From: Kordiimonas lipolytica
GTDB lineage: Bacteria; Pseudomonadota; Alphaproteobacteria; Sphingomonadales; Kordiimonadaceae
DNA: 64,000 bases
Reading direction: 5' to 3'
Assembly (NCBI RefSeq): GCF_001550065.1
Contig: NZ_LRUB01000011.1
Span: forward strand, 124,001-188,000
A model generated the notes under the pieces. The model ran no database searches, had not been told where the DNA came from, and saw only the letters and a program-made list of their open reading frames with translations. Both the position numbers and the translations under genes were made by a program. Positions 39,046 through 49,218 of the stretch are shown here, piece after piece (the stretch's first letter is position 1; each line of letters starts with the position of its first letter).

Positions 39046-39585
39046 ATGCGCGCAGAAGATATCCTGTATTTCTGGTTCACGGAGGCTGGCGAAGTTGCCT
39101 GGTGGAAAAAATCGAAAGACTTTGATGAACTGATCCGTCGCCGGTTCCTGCACACTTTTGAAAAGGCGGCGCTGGGGGAATTCGCCCATTGGCGGGACCG
39201 CCCGCGCGGACGCCTTGCTGAAATCATCCTGCTGGACCAGTTCCCGCGCAACATGTTCCGTGATACGCCGCGCGCCTTCGCAACGGACGGCATGGCGCTG
39301 GCGTTAAGCCAGGAAGCGGTGCGGGCGGGCGCGGGCCAGGGATTGAGCGGGGACGAGCGCGCTTTCCTCTATATGCCGCATATGCACAGCGAAAGCCTGC
39401 ATGTGCACCATGAAGCCGTGCGCCTGTTTTCAGAGCCTGGCCTTGAGGAACAACTGGATTTTGAACGCCGACACAAGGCAATCATCAAGCGTTTTGGCCG
39501 CTATCCGCACAGGAACGCCATCCTTGGCCGCGTCAGCACAGAGGAAGAGGAAGAGTTCCTGAAAGAGCCGGGCAGCAGCTTCTGA
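39046..39585 (+). CDS. DUF924-family protein
   Basis: 179 residues, soluble, all-helical. Opens with DILYFWFTEAGEVAWWKKSKDFDELIRRRF and contains LAEIILLDQFPRNMFRD, FLYMPHMHSESL and FGRYPHRNAILGR, the conserved blocks of the DUF924 family, whose fold is TPR-like. No biochemical role is firmly known. Starts 18 bases after the membrane peptidase gene and shares its direction. Confidence 0.88.
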   Translation: MRAEDILYFWFTEAGEVAWWKKSKDFDELIRRRFLHTFEKAALGEFAHWRDRPRGRLAEIILLDQFPRNMFRDTPRAFATDGMALALSQEAVRAGAGQGLSGDERAFLYMPHMHSESLHVHHEAVRLFSEPGLEEQLDFERRHKAIIKRFGRYPHRNAILGRVSTEEEEEFLKEPGSSF

Positions 39586-39604
39586 GGCTTGCGGTGTCTG
39601 CGCG

Positions 39605-40408
39605 TTATTGTGGAAGGTCGCCGTCGCGGTCGTTCATGACCGCCAGGCTTTGCCGGTAACCGTTCCAGATTTCAGCATAGGTGCCATCCGCGCGCAGGCG
39701 CCTTAGCCCCAGGTTGAACGCGTCGCAGATTTTCTGGTCATGGAACCGGGCGACATAAAGCGATGGCTTCATGATTGGGTGGCGTTTCAGCTCAAGATAC
39801 TCGCCGGTTTCCGTGAATTGGCTCTTTTGGGCCAGCGCGAGAATCCACCTGTCACCAACGACGGTGTCAAAACGGCCCTTGTACAGAAGCTGGATATGTT
39901 TGCTCTGGTCGCCTGACTCGGTATAGCGCTTGGTTTGGGTGACGGCTTCCTGAAATTCAGGCCCCAGATATCGGGTTGCCCCAGAAAAGGAAAGGACAGA
40001 CAGGCCTTTAAGGTCATCCAGGCCTTCGATCGTCAGGTTCCTGGAGGCCAGCGTCAGCGCCACATTCTGGTGGGCGATGTACCAATCGGTGGAGCATCCA
40101 ATGTTGGAGGCCAGCACATGCTGTGTGAGGATGCCGTTTATCTGGCCGCTTTCAAAGGCAGTGATCATCCTGACCCGCGGTTGCTGGATAAAGACGGGTT
40201 CATAGTCGCTATAGTCGAATATGGCCCTTACCAGATCAATTTCGATGCCATGTGCTGCACCACCCACCACATAGGGCGGGAGATTTTCGCGTGTGGCGAT
40301 CTCAATCAGCTTTGGATGGAGGGAAGGGGATTGCGCTGTCACTGAGGGTGACAGGCAAATAGCGGCAAACAGAACCCAAAGGGCATGGATGGTCGGGGAG
40401 GCACGCAT
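39605..40408 (-). CDS. periplasmic solute-binding protein (SBP_bac_3-like), orphan
   Basis: About 267 residues from ATG 40408 (AAGG seven bases upstream); GTG 40426 would add six residues without a ribosome site. Signal peptide with likely cleavage after SVTA (MRASPTIHALWVLFAAICL). The mature start (IEIATRENLPPYVVGGAAHGIEIDLVRAIFDYSDYE) and LKGLSVLSFSGATRYLG are typical of amino-acid-type binding proteins. No ABC transporter beside it. Third orphan binding protein in the window. Confidence 0.78.
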   Translation of the reverse strand: MRASPTIHALWVLFAAICLSPSVTAQSPSLHPKLIEIATRENLPPYVVGGAAHGIEIDLVRAIFDYSDYEPVFIQQPRVRMITAFESGQINGILTQHVLASNIGCSTDWYIAHQNVALTLASRNLTIEGLDDLKGLSVLSFSGATRYLGPEFQEAVTQTKRYTESGDQSKHIQLLYKGRFDTVVGDRWILALAQKSQFTETGEYLELKRHPIMKPSLYVARFHDQKICDAFNLGLRRLRADGTYAEIWNGYRQSLAVMNDRDGDLPQ

Positions 40409-40549
40409 CACAAAACCTTGTAGCACATAATCATGACATTTTGATTATCTAGTGCATTTGGATGTAAAATACCACCTTCAGGATGTAAACATGGGCGTAT
40501 AATTGCTATGCGCCCGTATCCAAAAGATTTTATTTTCTCTGGTGCACCG

Positions 40550-43411
40550 CTATTCGGCTGCCTGACGCTTCAAAACGGGGGCAAGATACTGCCCTGTGTA
40601 GCTGCGGGCCACGCCTGCCACGTCTTCCGGTGTGCCGGTGGCGATAATCTCACCACCGCCATCGCCGCCTTCAGGGCCCAGGTCAATGATCCAGTCGGCG
40701 GTTTTGATAACCTCCAGGTTATGCTCAATCACCACCACCGTGTTGCCTTGGTCCACCAGTGCCTGCAGGACTTCCATCAGCTTCCTGACGTCCTCAAAAT
40801 GCAGGCCCGTTGTGGGCTCATCCAGGATATAGAGCGTTTTGCCGGTTGAGCGCTTCGACAGCTCTTTCGCGAGCTTGACCCGTTGGGCTTCCCCGCCCGA
40901 GAGGGTCGTAGCCTGCTGACCAACCTTGATATAGCCAAGGCCAACGCGGTCCAGCATTTCAAGCTTGTTGCGGATCGCGGGAACCGCCTTGAAAAACTCA
41001 ACGCCATCTTCAACCGTCATATCAAGAACATCGGATATCGACTTGTCTTTAAACTTGATTTCCAAAGTTTCACGGTTGTAGCGATGGCCCTTGCACTGGT
41101 CACATTGCACATAAACATCCGGCAGGAAATGCATCTCAATCTTGATCATGCCGTCGCCCTTGCAGGCCTCGCATCGACCGCCTTTGACGTTGAAGCTGAA
41201 GCGACCGGGCTTGTAGCCGCGCGCGCCAGCTTCCGGTAGGCCAGCGAACCAGTCGCGGATGGGGCCGAAGGCACCGGTATAGGTGGCCGGGTTCGACCGC
41301 GGCGTCCGGCCAATTGGCGACTGGTCGATATCAACGATCTTGTCCAGATGCTCCAGCCCTTCGATGGCAGCGTGCGCGCCAGGTATGGTGCGCGAGCCGT
41401 TCAGATGCTTCGCAACGGCCTTATAAAGCGTCTCAATGGTGAAGGTGGACTTACCAGACCCCGACACACCTGTGATGCAGGTGAGCGTGCCTAAGGGGAT
41501 GGAGCCCTCCACATCCTTGAGGTTGTTGGCGCTGGCACCCTTGACCGTCAGAAACTTGCCCTTGTGGCCGGGGCGGCGCATGGCCGGAATGGGAACAGCC
41601 CGTTTGCCGGTCAGATATTGGCCGGTGAGGCTCTTCTCTGACGCCATGACCTCGTCAGGCGTGCCTTCAGCCACGATGGCGCCGCCGTGTTCGCCTGCGC
41701 CTGGGCCCATATCGATGACATAGTCTGCCGTGCGGATGGCGTCTTCGTCATGCTCCACCACCAGCACCGTATTTCCGATATCGCGCAGGTTCTTCAGCGT
41801 TTCCAAGAGGCGGTCATTGTCGCGCTGATGCAGCCCGATCGACGGCTCGTCCAGCACATAGAGGACGCCGGTAAGGCCGGAACCGATCTGGGATGCCAGG
41901 CGGATACGCTGGCTTTCACCGCCCGACAGCGTGCCGGACGAGCGGCTGAGCGTCAGATACTGCAGGCCCACGTTATTTAGGAAGCCAAGGCGTTCCTGAA
42001 TTTCCTTCAATACCTTTTCGGCGATGGCATTTTGTTTGTCGGTGAGCTTTTCAGGCAGGTCCATGAACCAGTCATGCGCGCCGCGGACAGAGAGCTCTGT
42101 CACGTCACCGATGGTGCAGTCCGCGATTTTTACCGCCAGCGCTTCAGGCTTAAGACGCTTGCCTTCACAAGACGTACAGGTGGTGGAGGCCTGATATTTC
42201 GACAGTTCCTCGCGCATCCAGTTGCTGTCTGTCTCGCGCCAGCGGCGCTCAATGTTGTTGATCACGCCCTCAAATGGCTTGTTGACCTCAAACCGGCGCT
42301 TGCCGTCAGCATAGACGATGGTCACCGATTGTTTGCCGGTGCCGTAAAGAAAGGCCTGACGGGCGTCTTCCGGCACTTTGGACCATGGCGTGTCGATGGA
42401 GATGCCATAGTGCCGGGCCACCGCATCCAGCGCCTGGAAATAGAAAGGCGAGGGGTTGTTGGCCTTGTTGGCCCAAGGGGCCAGTGCGCCGTCCCGGATG
42501 GTTTTGCTGTGATCCGGCACCACCAGTTCGGGGTCGAAATAAAGCTTCTGGCCCAGTCCGTCACAGCTTGGGCAGGCGCCGAACGGGTTGTTGAAGGAAA
42601 ACAGCCGTGGTTCGATCTCTTCAATGGTGAAGCCGCTTTCAGGGCAGGCAAACTTGGCCGACATCAGCTGGCGGCTGGCGTCTTCACCGTCACGCGCGGC
42701 GATCTCAACGGCCAGCAGGCCGTCCGAAAGCTCAAGCGCGGTCTCGACACTGTCAGCCAGGCGCTGCTCCAGCCCTTCCTTCAGCACAAGGCGGTCCACC
42801 ACCACATCAATGTCGTGCTTGTATTTCTTGTCGAGCGTAGGGGCCTCTTCGATCAGATAGAACTCACCATCCACCTTCACGCGCTGGAAGCCGCGCTTTT
42901 GAAGTTCGCCGAATTCCTTTTTGTATTCACCCTTGCGGCCGCGCACGATGGGCGCCAGCAGGTACAGCCGGGTGCCTTCTCCCATGGCCATGATGCGGTC
43001 CACCATCTGGGAAACGGTCTGGCTTTCAATCGGCAGGCCGGTCGCTGGAGAGTAGGGCACGCCCACGCGCGCCCACAGAAGGCGCATATAGTCGTAAATC
43101 TCGGTCACCGTGCCCACGGTGGAACGCGGGTTCTTGGATGTTGTCTTCTGCTCGATCGAGATCGCAGGCGACAGGCCTTCGATATGGTCCACATCCGGCT
43201 TTTGCATCAGCTCCAGGAACTGGCGCGCATAGGCCGACAGGCTTTCCACATAGCGGCGCTGTCCCTCTGCATAGATGGTATCGAACGCAAGCGACGACTT
43301 GCCCGAGCCCGACAGCCCGGTGATCACCACCAGTTTGTCGCGTGGTATATCTACATCCACGGATTTCAGGTTATGTTCTCTGGCCCCGCGGACGGAAATC
43401 TCTGTGAGCAT
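40550..43411 (-). CDS. uvrA: excinuclease ABC subunit A
   Basis: Damage-recognition ATPase of nucleotide excision repair. 953 residues: Walker [14 protein letters not shown] (first) and [10 protein letters not shown] (second), both ABC signatures ([24 protein letters not shown]) and two zinc-binding regions (CPESG..CPSCDG and [15 protein letters not shown]). N-terminal [22 protein letters not shown] is standard. The upstream spacer contains a perfect LexA box at 43516, so expression should rise after DNA damage. Confidence 0.97.
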   Translation of the reverse strand: MLTEISVRGAREHNLKSVDVDIPRDKLVVITGLSGSGKSSLAFDTIYAEGQRRYVESLSAYARQFLELMQKPDVDHIEGLSPAISIEQKTTSKNPRSTVGTVTEIYDYMRLLWARVGVPYSPATGLPIESQTVSQMVDRIMAMGEGTRLYLLAPIVRGRKGEYKKEFGELQKRGFQRVKVDGEFYLIEEAPTLDKKYKHDIDVVVDRLVLKEGLEQRLADSVETALELSDGLLAVEIAARDGEDASRQLMSAKFACPESGFTIEEIEPRLFSFNNPFGACPSCDGLGQKLYFDPELVVPDHSKTIRDGALAPWANKANNPSPFYFQALDAVARHYGISIDTPWSKVPEDARQAFLYGTGKQSVTIVYADGKRRFEVNKPFEGVINNIERRWRETDSNWMREELSKYQASTTCTSCEGKRLKPEALAVKIADCTIGDVTELSVRGAHDWFMDLPEKLTDKQNAIAEKVLKEIQERLGFLNNVGLQYLTLSRSSGTLSGGESQRIRLASQIGSGLTGVLYVLDEPSIGLHQRDNDRLLETLKNLRDIGNTVLVVEHDEDAIRTADYVIDMGPGAGEHGGAIVAEGTPDEVMASEKSLTGQYLTGKRAVPIPAMRRPGHKGKFLTVKGASANNLKDVEGSIPLGTLTCITGVSGSGKSTFTIETLYKAVAKHLNGSRTIPGAHAAIEGLEHLDKIVDIDQSPIGRTPRSNPATYTGAFGPIRDWFAGLPEAGARGYKPGRFSFNVKGGRCEACKGDGMIKIEMHFLPDVYVQCDQCKGHRYNRETLEIKFKDKSISDVLDMTVEDGVEFFKAVPAIRNKLEMLDRVGLGYIKVGQQATTLSGGEAQRVKLAKELSKRSTGKTLYILDEPTTGLHFEDVRKLMEVLQALVDQGNTVVVIEHNLEVIKTADWIIDLGPEGGDGGGEIIATGTPEDVAGVARSYTGQYLAPVLKRQAAE

Positions 43412-43515
43412 GCTGGTCTCTTGAATCTGAACTAGTGTTTGTGCGCTTGTTTACGCCATCAAATGGCCCTTGGATGCCTGTGCTGTCAAGCCGCCTGACA
43501 ATAATATGATGGTGT

Positions 43516-43530
43516 GAACAAAGAAAGAAC
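43516..43530. promoter_or_regulatory. LexA box of uvrA
   Basis: GAACAAAGAAAGAAC, perfect GAAC-N7-GAAC, 105 bases before the uvrA start. On the minus strand a CTGACA-N18-GATTAT promoter ends just before it. Confidence 0.85.
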
Positions 43531-43621
43531 ATAATCCAGCCTGCTGTCAGAAACTGTCAGGATATCCGCGCCAATTCCGTGGCAATCGGAAAAGGTCAAG
43601 CATAGCAGGGCATTATCAGTC

Positions 43622-43657
43622 TTGACATCTGTTGTGGAATTAGAACAAAAAAAGAAC
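43622..43657 (+). promoter_or_regulatory. promoter and LexA box of the GFA-family gene
   Basis: TTGACA (43622-43627) is a perfect -35. GAACAAAAAAAGAAC (43643-43657) is a perfect LexA box sitting where the -10 and start site must be, 20 bases before the ATG. Confidence 0.75.
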
Positions 43658-43677
43658 AAATAAGCGAGGAGACGATC

Positions 43678-44085
43678 ATGAGCCCGAAAACTGATTTGCG
43701 AACCGGCGGTTGCCTGTGCGGCGCTGTGCGCTATGAAATCAACCTGGATGGCAGCGAGACCAACAACTGCCACTGCAGAGACTGCCAGAAGAACTCCGGT
43801 GGGGCCTTTATGCCTTTCACAAGTGTTGACCGGGGCCAGTTCCGCTGGATTTCCGCGCCAACTGGCGAGGGCAAAGCCAGTGAGATTGCGGTTCGCCGCT
43901 TCTGTGCGGACTGCGGCACGCCCATGACGTGGGAAGGGCGGGACTACCCGGACAGGATTTCCATCAGCACCGGCACGCTGGATGACACAAGCGGGATCGA
44001 GATCAGCGTTGAGATTTTCACCCGCAGCCGCTGGCAGGCCATTCCGCCAGTGCCGGGTGCGCGGCAATATGAGGCTGAGGACTAG
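43678..44085 (+). CDS. GFA-family zinc protein (glutathione-dependent formaldehyde-activating / CENP-V fold)
   Basis: 135 residues. The zinc cysteines are complete: GGCLCGAVRYEI (about 11-22), CHCRDCQKNSG (about 32-42) and FCADCGTPMTW (about 79-89). The family name comes from a reported S-hydroxymethylglutathione synthase activity, which is disputed for many members. GAGGAG ribosome site. The unusual point is regulation: a perfect LexA box and TTGACA lie just upstream, making it SOS-inducible by prediction. Its stop overlaps the convergent CorC-like gene by four bases. Confidence 0.88.
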   Translation: MSPKTDLRTGGCLCGAVRYEINLDGSETNNCHCRDCQKNSGGAFMPFTSVDRGQFRWISAPTGEGKASEIAVRRFCADCGTPMTWEGRDYPDRISISTGTLDDTSGIEISVEIFTRSRWQAIPPVPGARQYEAED

Positions 44086-45140
44086 GACCAGTCTTTGGGG
44101 TCGATCCCCAGGGCGGTCATGCGCTGGTGCCACTGGCGACGGGCGAAGGCCTGCATGTCTTCGACCGTGTCCAGCTCGTCCGTGATTTCAAGGCCCATCA
44201 TGGTCTCTATCACGTCCTCAAGCGTTACAAGGCCTTCAGCGGTGCCATATTCATCCACAATCAGCATGATGTGGCCGCGCTGGTGCATCAGTTGGTTGAA
44301 GGCGTGCGAGGCTTTCAGGGTGTCGGGCATCATCGGCAGGTCGCGGCGGAAATCCTCAAGCGTTTTATCGCTTTCGCCCTTGGCGCTTGCCATGAACAGA
44401 TCCTGCTTGAGCACATAGCCGCAGATATCGTCTGTATGGTCGCGGTAGACAGGGATGCGCGAGAAGGGGTTTTCGGCGTGGTTCGCCAGAAACTGTTTCA
44501 CCGTCTGGCCCGCCGGCTGGCTGAACATCACGGCGCGCGGCGACATGATATCTTTCACCGACAGTTTATGGAGCCGCATCAGGTTGGCGACGATCTTTTG
44601 CTCTTTCTTGTCCAAGAGGCCTTCTTCATGGCCGATCTGCGCCATGGCGGCGATCTCATCGCGGCTGAAGGTGGTGGCCAGCTCGTCCTTGCGGGCGATG
44701 GCGCGGGTCAGCTTCTCAGACAGCCAGACAAGCGGCAGTAAAAGCCGCGTCAGCCATACAAGGCAGAAGGCCGTTGTGGGCGCCAGGCTTTGCCAATAGG
44801 TCGCGCCCAGCGTTTTCGGGATGATTTCAGACAGCACAAGAATCAGCAGCGTCAGCACGGCACTTGTGACTGCGATATAGCTGTTGCCGAACACCACAGC
44901 GGCCTGTGCGCCCACGCCGGCCGCGCCCACTGTGTGGGCAATTGTGTTCAGGATCAGGATCGCCGCCAGCGGCTTGTCCAGGTTGGCCTGTAGGGTCGTC
45001 AGGTCCTCCGCGCCGCGTTTGCCGCCTTTCCTGAGCGCCGCCACATACGCAGGCCGCACAGACAGCAGCACCGCTTCCGCAACGGAGCAGAGAAACGAGA
45101 CGCAGATCGCCAACACGAGATAAAAAATAAGTAGAGCCAT
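44082..45140 (-). CDS. CorC/HlyC-type transporter-associated protein (DUF21 + CBS pair)
   Basis: 352 residues. Four hydrophobic helices of the CNNM/DUF21 domain (about 1-150, including LLILVLSEIIPKTLGA) are followed by a CBS pair (PRAVMFSQPAGQTVKQFL and EYGTAEGLVTLEDVIETM). The family is linked to magnesium and cobalt efflux. The C-terminal CorC_HlyC domain is short or missing at this length. Inner membrane. Confidence 0.86.
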   Translation of the reverse strand: MALLIFYLVLAICVSFLCSVAEAVLLSVRPAYVAALRKGGKRGAEDLTTLQANLDKPLAAILILNTIAHTVGAAGVGAQAAVVFGNSYIAVTSAVLTLLILVLSEIIPKTLGATYWQSLAPTTAFCLVWLTRLLLPLVWLSEKLTRAIARKDELATTFSRDEIAAMAQIGHEEGLLDKKEQKIVANLMRLHKLSVKDIMSPRAVMFSQPAGQTVKQFLANHAENPFSRIPVYRDHTDDICGYVLKQDLFMASAKGESDKTLEDFRRDLPMMPDTLKASHAFNQLMHQRGHIMLIVDEYGTAEGLVTLEDVIETMMGLEITDELDTVEDMQAFARRQWHQRMTALGIDPKDWS

Positions 45141-45177
45141 ATCCGGTTCAGCTTATACGAAAAAATCCCGTGATTGC

Positions 45178-46341
45178 CTAGAGATAGCTGAGCCACCAGT
45201 CTTTGCGCCGCGCCTTGAGGGCCGCGAACCATTTACAGGCTGGGTAGAGCGCCGCCACGACACCCACCCACACAAGCCAGACAACGCCGATGGAAAAGCC
45301 GTATCCTTGCGGCATGTTCCACATGGCTGTGGCCATGGCGCGCCAGCCAAGGCCCTGCATTTCTGCGGCGAAAAGCGCGAGCAGGTGCGCCAGGTAAATG
45401 TGAGCGAGATAATAGAAGAAGGGCACCCGGCCGAATGTGACCATCCAGCCCACGACCTTGCCCTGCCAGCGTTCGGCATATGCCAGGATGATAAGCCCCG
45501 GGCCGATCGTCATCAAAAGGAACGCCAGCGAGGGCGGATATTTGGTGGTGTTGAGGAAGGACCACAGCGTGAAAATGCCGCTATCCTGCGCCGACCAGGG
45601 TGACGGGTTGCCGTAGCCGTTCAGAAGCCGGAGAGCTATGAAAGCGAGGGTGAGGGCTAGGCCGAGCTGCAGCAGGAAGCGCTGGCGCACCTCCGGGTCC
45701 AGCTTATAGGCCCTGGCAAGGGCATAGCCGAGGGGCATCAGGCCAATCCAGGGGAGAAGCGGATACATGCGCGCCACGGGCAAGCCAGCCACCAGGCTGA
45801 AGCCCTGATTATGCAGGATATGCCAGAAGGGCGTTGGCTTGGTCCAGTCGCTTGCCGGGAACAGGCCGTAATCAAGGGCGTTATGGCCAAGAACAACGAC
45901 AGCGCCGAAGCCAATGATCGCCCAGAAGGGCAACCAGACGAGGGCGGCCATCACCAGCATCGAAGCCCCGATGACCCAGATCACCTGAAGGCCGAAGGTG
46001 AAGCTTGAAAGATTGAACTGCCAGCCAAAGCTGACAAGCGTGATCTCGATGGCGATCAGCCAGAGCCCGCGGATGGCAAGAAAGCGGCTGAGTTCAGTCG
46101 TGGATTTGCGTTCATGCATCAGTCCGGCACTGATGCCGGACAGGAGCACAAAGGTGGGGGCACAGAAATGGGTAATCCACCGCGTCAGGAAGAGGGCGCT
46201 ATCTGTCTGGCTGAGGTCTGCCGGGTCAAAGCGGACGTCCGTGAAAAAGTCCCTGACATGGTCGAGCGCCATGATCACCATCACCAACCCGCGCAGAAAA
46301 TCGATCGAATCCAGGCGGTACACACGCTTGGCAGCAGCCAT
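45178..46341 (-). CDS. DUF1624-type membrane protein (heparan-alpha-glucosaminide acetyltransferase-like)
   Basis: 387 residues with about ten hydrophobic helices. The start RLDSIDFLRGLVMVIMALDHVRDFF carries the conserved DxxRG and DHxRD-type residues of the DUF1624/YeiB acyltransferase superfamily, and HFCAPTFVLLSGISAGL follows. Such proteins may pass acetyl groups across the inner membrane to a sugar. No partner gene is evident. Confidence 0.82.
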   Translation of the reverse strand: MAAAKRVYRLDSIDFLRGLVMVIMALDHVRDFFTDVRFDPADLSQTDSALFLTRWITHFCAPTFVLLSGISAGLMHERKSTTELSRFLAIRGLWLIAIEITLVSFGWQFNLSSFTFGLQVIWVIGASMLVMAALVWLPFWAIIGFGAVVVLGHNALDYGLFPASDWTKPTPFWHILHNQGFSLVAGLPVARMYPLLPWIGLMPLGYALARAYKLDPEVRQRFLLQLGLALTLAFIALRLLNGYGNPSPWSAQDSGIFTLWSFLNTTKYPPSLAFLLMTIGPGLIILAYAERWQGKVVGWMVTFGRVPFFYYLAHIYLAHLLALFAAEMQGLGWRAMATAMWNMPQGYGFSIGVVWLVWVGVVAALYPACKWFAALKARRKDWWLSYL

Positions 46342-46373
46342 ATATCTCTCCCCACATTATCGCAATGCGAGTA

Positions 46374-46916
46374 TTATTCGCCTTTTTCTAGGCGCGCGTA
46401 AACCCCATCAAACCAAACGGCCCATTCTTTTTTCTCCGGGTTATATTGTTCGAAGAACTGGCGTACGGTTCCGTCGTCCAGTTTGGTCCAGCTGCCGCGG
46501 AACGGAAAGGTCTTGCCGTTTGTATAATAGAAGATCTCGCCCTCAAGCTTGATGGAGCCGTCCTCAAGGCCGCCTTCATAATCAATCAGATAGCCGCCAC
46601 CACCGGCGGACACCCAGACCTGGCGCCATTTCTTGGTGTTTGGATTATAGTAATTCAGGCTTTGCCCCGTGCCGCCGTTCGCGCTGGTCCATTCCTCGCG
46701 GAAGGCACAGCCGTTTTCCACCGGCGTGATCCTGTTGGTGCCCTGGAACGCGCCGTTGGCGCGGGCCGTCACCGACCACTCACCTTCCCAGAAACTCCAC
46801 TGCTGGAAAGCCGGATCGGTCTCACAGGTGTTTGCTGGCGGTGTCTGGTTCTGGGCAGATGCTGTTAAGGATGCGCCCAGAATGGCGGCGATAGTGAAGA
46901 CCTTCTTGATTGTCAT
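46374..46916 (-). CDS. secreted DUF1579-like protein
   Basis: 180 residues with a signal peptide (FTIAAILGASLTASA, cleavage about 22). The mature part contains CETDPAFQQWSFWEGEWSVTA, then strands such as NGCAFREEWTSANG and RQVWVSAGGGGYLIDYEG, the lipocalin-like pattern of DUF1579 relatives. A related secreted protein lies at 49812-50375. Function unknown; it may bind a small hydrophobic ligand. Confidence 0.65.
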   Translation of the reverse strand: MTIKKVFTIAAILGASLTASAQNQTPPANTCETDPAFQQWSFWEGEWSVTARANGAFQGTNRITPVENGCAFREEWTSANGGTGQSLNYYNPNTKKWRQVWVSAGGGGYLIDYEGGLEDGSIKLEGEIFYYTNGKTFPFRGSWTKLDDGTVRQFFEQYNPEKKEWAVWFDGVYARLEKGE

Positions 46917-47064
46917 AATAATCCCCTATGTCCTTTTATCCCCGACAGTAGCCTGATGCCGTTTCCTCATGCAAAAATAGAGGCTTGCGACGAACCGAGC
47001 TTGGCGTGGGGCAGGGTGTGTGAAAGCGGTGGCTTGACCCGCGCTGGCTGCTGTATTACGGTGA

Positions 47065-47079
47065 GAACAAATATAGAAC
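47065..47079. promoter_or_regulatory. LexA box of ssb
   Basis: GAACAAATATAGAAC, perfect GAAC-N7-GAAC, 117 bases before the ssb start. A TTGACC lies 31 bases upstream at 47034. Confidence 0.85.
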
Positions 47080-47195
47080 AAATTTCTTTTTTGGCGAAGG
47101 GCCATGTTTCTCTTTGAAGCGTTGGCTGGCTTGTTCTATTGTCGCTGCCACACGGGTGCTAGAGGCACTCAAGAATGACGAATAAGGGGGCTCTG

Positions 47196-47711
47196 ATGGC
47201 CGGTAGTGTAAATAAAGTAATTTTGGTTGGTAACCTTGGGCGCGACCCGGAAGTGCGCACGATGAATGACGGTTCACCTGTTGTGAATCTCTCCATCGCC
47301 ACGTCCGAGAGCTGGCGCGACCGTAATTCGGGCGAGCGCAAGGAACGCACCGAATGGCACCGGGTTGTCATCTTCAACGAAAACCTGGCCAAAGTGGCGC
47401 AGCAGTATCTCAAGAAGGGCTCGACCGTTTATATCGAAGGCCAGTTGCAGACCCGCAAATGGACCGATCAGCAGGGCGTTGAGAAATACTCGACCGAGGT
47501 CGTGCTGCAGCGCTATCGCGGCGAACTGACCATGCTTGGCGGCCGTGGTGACAGCCAGGGCGGCGGCTTTGCCGACAACAACCAATCAGGTTACGGCGCT
47601 GGTGACTTCGCGGGCCCATCCGGTGGCGGCCAAGGCGGCGGCCAACAAGGCGGTCAGCAAGGTGGCAATTTCGGCGGCGGTGCCGACCTGGACGACGAAA
47701 TCCCGTTCTAA
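47196..47711 (+). CDS. ssb: single-stranded DNA-binding protein
   Basis: About 171 residues from ATG 47196 (GGGGG eight bases upstream; an in-frame ATG at 47175 adds seven residues). OB fold from [17 protein letters not shown] to about residue 110, a Gly/Gln-rich linker, and the acidic tip DLDDEIPF that recruits repair partners. A LexA box upstream predicts SOS induction, in line with uvrA and recA in this window. Ends in a strong terminator. Confidence 0.96.
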   Translation: MAGSVNKVILVGNLGRDPEVRTMNDGSPVVNLSIATSESWRDRNSGERKERTEWHRVVIFNENLAKVAQQYLKKGSTVYIEGQLQTRKWTDQQGVEKYSTEVVLQRYRGELTMLGGRGDSQGGGFADNNQSGYGAGDFAGPSGGGQGGGQQGGQQGGNFGGGADLDDEIPF

Positions 47712-47732
47712 GGCATCTGGTAATTTGAGTAT

Positions 47733-47765
47733 GAAAGCGTGGGGCTTTTGCTCCGCGCTTTTTTT
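47733..47765 (+). terminator. terminator of ssb
   Basis: Stem AAAGCGTGGGGC / GCTCCGCGCTTT with wobble pairs and a TTTT loop, followed by TTTT. Confidence 0.85.
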
Positions 47766-47826
47766 ATGGTTGTCGCCTCTTTGGTAAAATGATATGTAAT
47801 AATATAACATTAAAGGAGAGGCAGCT

Positions 47827-48588
47827 ATGAAGCACTTCATCTACATCATGATCCTTGGGCTGATGACCGCCAGTATATCTGCAAATGCAGATGCAGTAGA
47901 TGGTCAACGCGAGACCGACCTGGAGTTGACGGTCATGGTTAAAAAAACCGTCAAGGAAGACATCCTTGTCGCCTGGCTCTATTTCCGGGTTGAGGGTGCG
48001 GAGTCGGATACCGTTCAACAACAACTCAACGAGAAAATGACAGACGCGTGGGCAATCGCGTCCAGCATGTCGACCGTGGAGGCCAAAATTGAAGGCTACC
48101 GGACATGGTATGATGACGGTACGCGCGGCACTCGGTGGGAAAGGCAGAATGGCACAGCGCCCAAAGACGTTGCGCCAAAGTGGATCGCCCGCCAATCAAT
48201 TCGGCTTCAATCTGGGAACGATACAGCGCTCAGGGCATTGGTGGACCGGCTACAGGCGGCAGGCTTGGCGCTCAACTATTTCGACTATGAAGTATCTCCG
48301 GCGCTTTATGATAAAACGCGGGAGGCCCTCATGCAGCCCGCAGCAGAAAAGCTTATCCTTAAAGCCAGAATGCTGGCGAACGCCTTCAGTTCAGACCTCT
48401 TGGGCCTCAAGGAAGTGAACCTAGGCGGCAGGCAGGGTCGGCACGCGTCTGCGGCGATGGCAATGGCGCCCGAGCGTGGTTATTCAGGCGAACAATGGAT
48501 TGTCGCTGTCGCGGAACCTGAGGACCAGGAAGTCTATTTTACGCTGGGTGGCCTTGCCGTCATGGCCATGCCTGATCTCAAGCATTAA
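47827..48588 (+). CDS. secreted SIMPL (DUF541)-like protein
   Basis: 253 residues. Signal peptide (MKHFIYIMILGLMTASISANA). The mature part resembles SIMPL-domain proteins: an early VWLYF-like strand, the middle WIARQSIRLQSGNDTALRALVDRLQAAGL (the family's 'subtle variation' helix-strand pair) and LILKARMLANAF followed by LGLKEVNLGG. Periplasmic. A small ncRNA-free leader with GGAGAGG precedes the ATG. Function unknown; similarity is by pattern only. Confidence 0.65.
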   Translation: MKHFIYIMILGLMTASISANADAVDGQRETDLELTVMVKKTVKEDILVAWLYFRVEGAESDTVQQQLNEKMTDAWAIASSMSTVEAKIEGYRTWYDDGTRGTRWERQNGTAPKDVAPKWIARQSIRLQSGNDTALRALVDRLQAAGLALNYFDYEVSPALYDKTREALMQPAAEKLILKARMLANAFSSDLLGLKEVNLGGRQGRHASAAMAMAPERGYSGEQWIVAVAEPEDQEVYFTLGGLAVMAMPDLKH

Positions 48589-48618
48589 GCTTTTCATGCA
48601 AAACTCGTGTGCGGAGTA

Positions 48619-48642
48619 GAGGCCGGGCGTCAGCTCGGCCTC
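48619..48642. terminator. hairpin between convergent genes
   Basis: GAGGCCG / CGGCCTC stem of seven bases with a 10-base loop, between the SIMPL-like gene and the leftward host-attachment gene. No clear T-run. Confidence 0.4.
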
Positions 48643-48659
48643 ATTCAGGGTGTCCTTGG

Positions 48660-49118
48660 TTATTTCAGGCTTTCATAATCTGCCAACTGTTCCTGAAAAT
48701 CGCTTTCTGACAGGTGAATCAGGTTTTTGGCATATTCACCGCCAAGCTTCTTTTGGGCCTGCGGGCTTAGGGCGTTCTTGATGACAGCCATGGTTTTTGG
48801 TAGCGCCACCAAAATCAACCGGTCCATCTCATCCTGTGCGGCAGCTTCATTGATTTCATCAGCAATACCTTGCAGGAACGCCTGGCTTTCCTGCTCGGGA
48901 AAATCTGCATGGTCTTCATAGGAATGCTTGGCACCTGAAGACGACTGGTGCCCGCGACCGGGCTTGTCTGATCCTTGGTCGTGCTGGAACTTGCGGGCGG
49001 CTGGGTGCTCAAGGGCGATATATTGCTGCATGGCACCGTTTACATAATGCCGTGTGTAGATTTTCGCGTGCGCGCGATCCGCCAGCAAAATCCAGTCCCG
49101 GGTTTTCTTTGTATGCAT
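48660..49118 (-). CDS. host attachment protein family
   Basis: About 152 residues from ATG 49118 (AGGAG nine bases upstream; a longer frame to 49193 is unlikely). It opens RDWILLADRAHAKIYTRH and has LILVALPKTMAVIKNALSPQAQKKL near the C-terminus, matching the 'host attachment protein' family described from Agrobacterium-type bacteria. The fold resembles release-factor eRF1 domains. The name does not prove a host role here. Soluble. Confidence 0.82.
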   Translation of the reverse strand: MHTKKTRDWILLADRAHAKIYTRHYVNGAMQQYIALEHPAARKFQHDQGSDKPGRGHQSSSGAKHSYEDHADFPEQESQAFLQGIADEINEAAAQDEMDRLILVALPKTMAVIKNALSPQAQKKLGGEYAKNLIHLSESDFQEQLADYESLK

Positions 49119-49218
49119 GGCTTTGCTCCTGATCCAGGGGTCTATGGGGAGCATTATACACCTATTCGGTGTGAATGTATTGACTTGGGTCATGTGGGCG
49201 CTGGCGTTTTGGTTCGCC

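Noticed and set aside
42032..43435. 467-codon frame antisense to uvrA
   Set aside because: Shadow of uvrA, no ribosome site, no family features.
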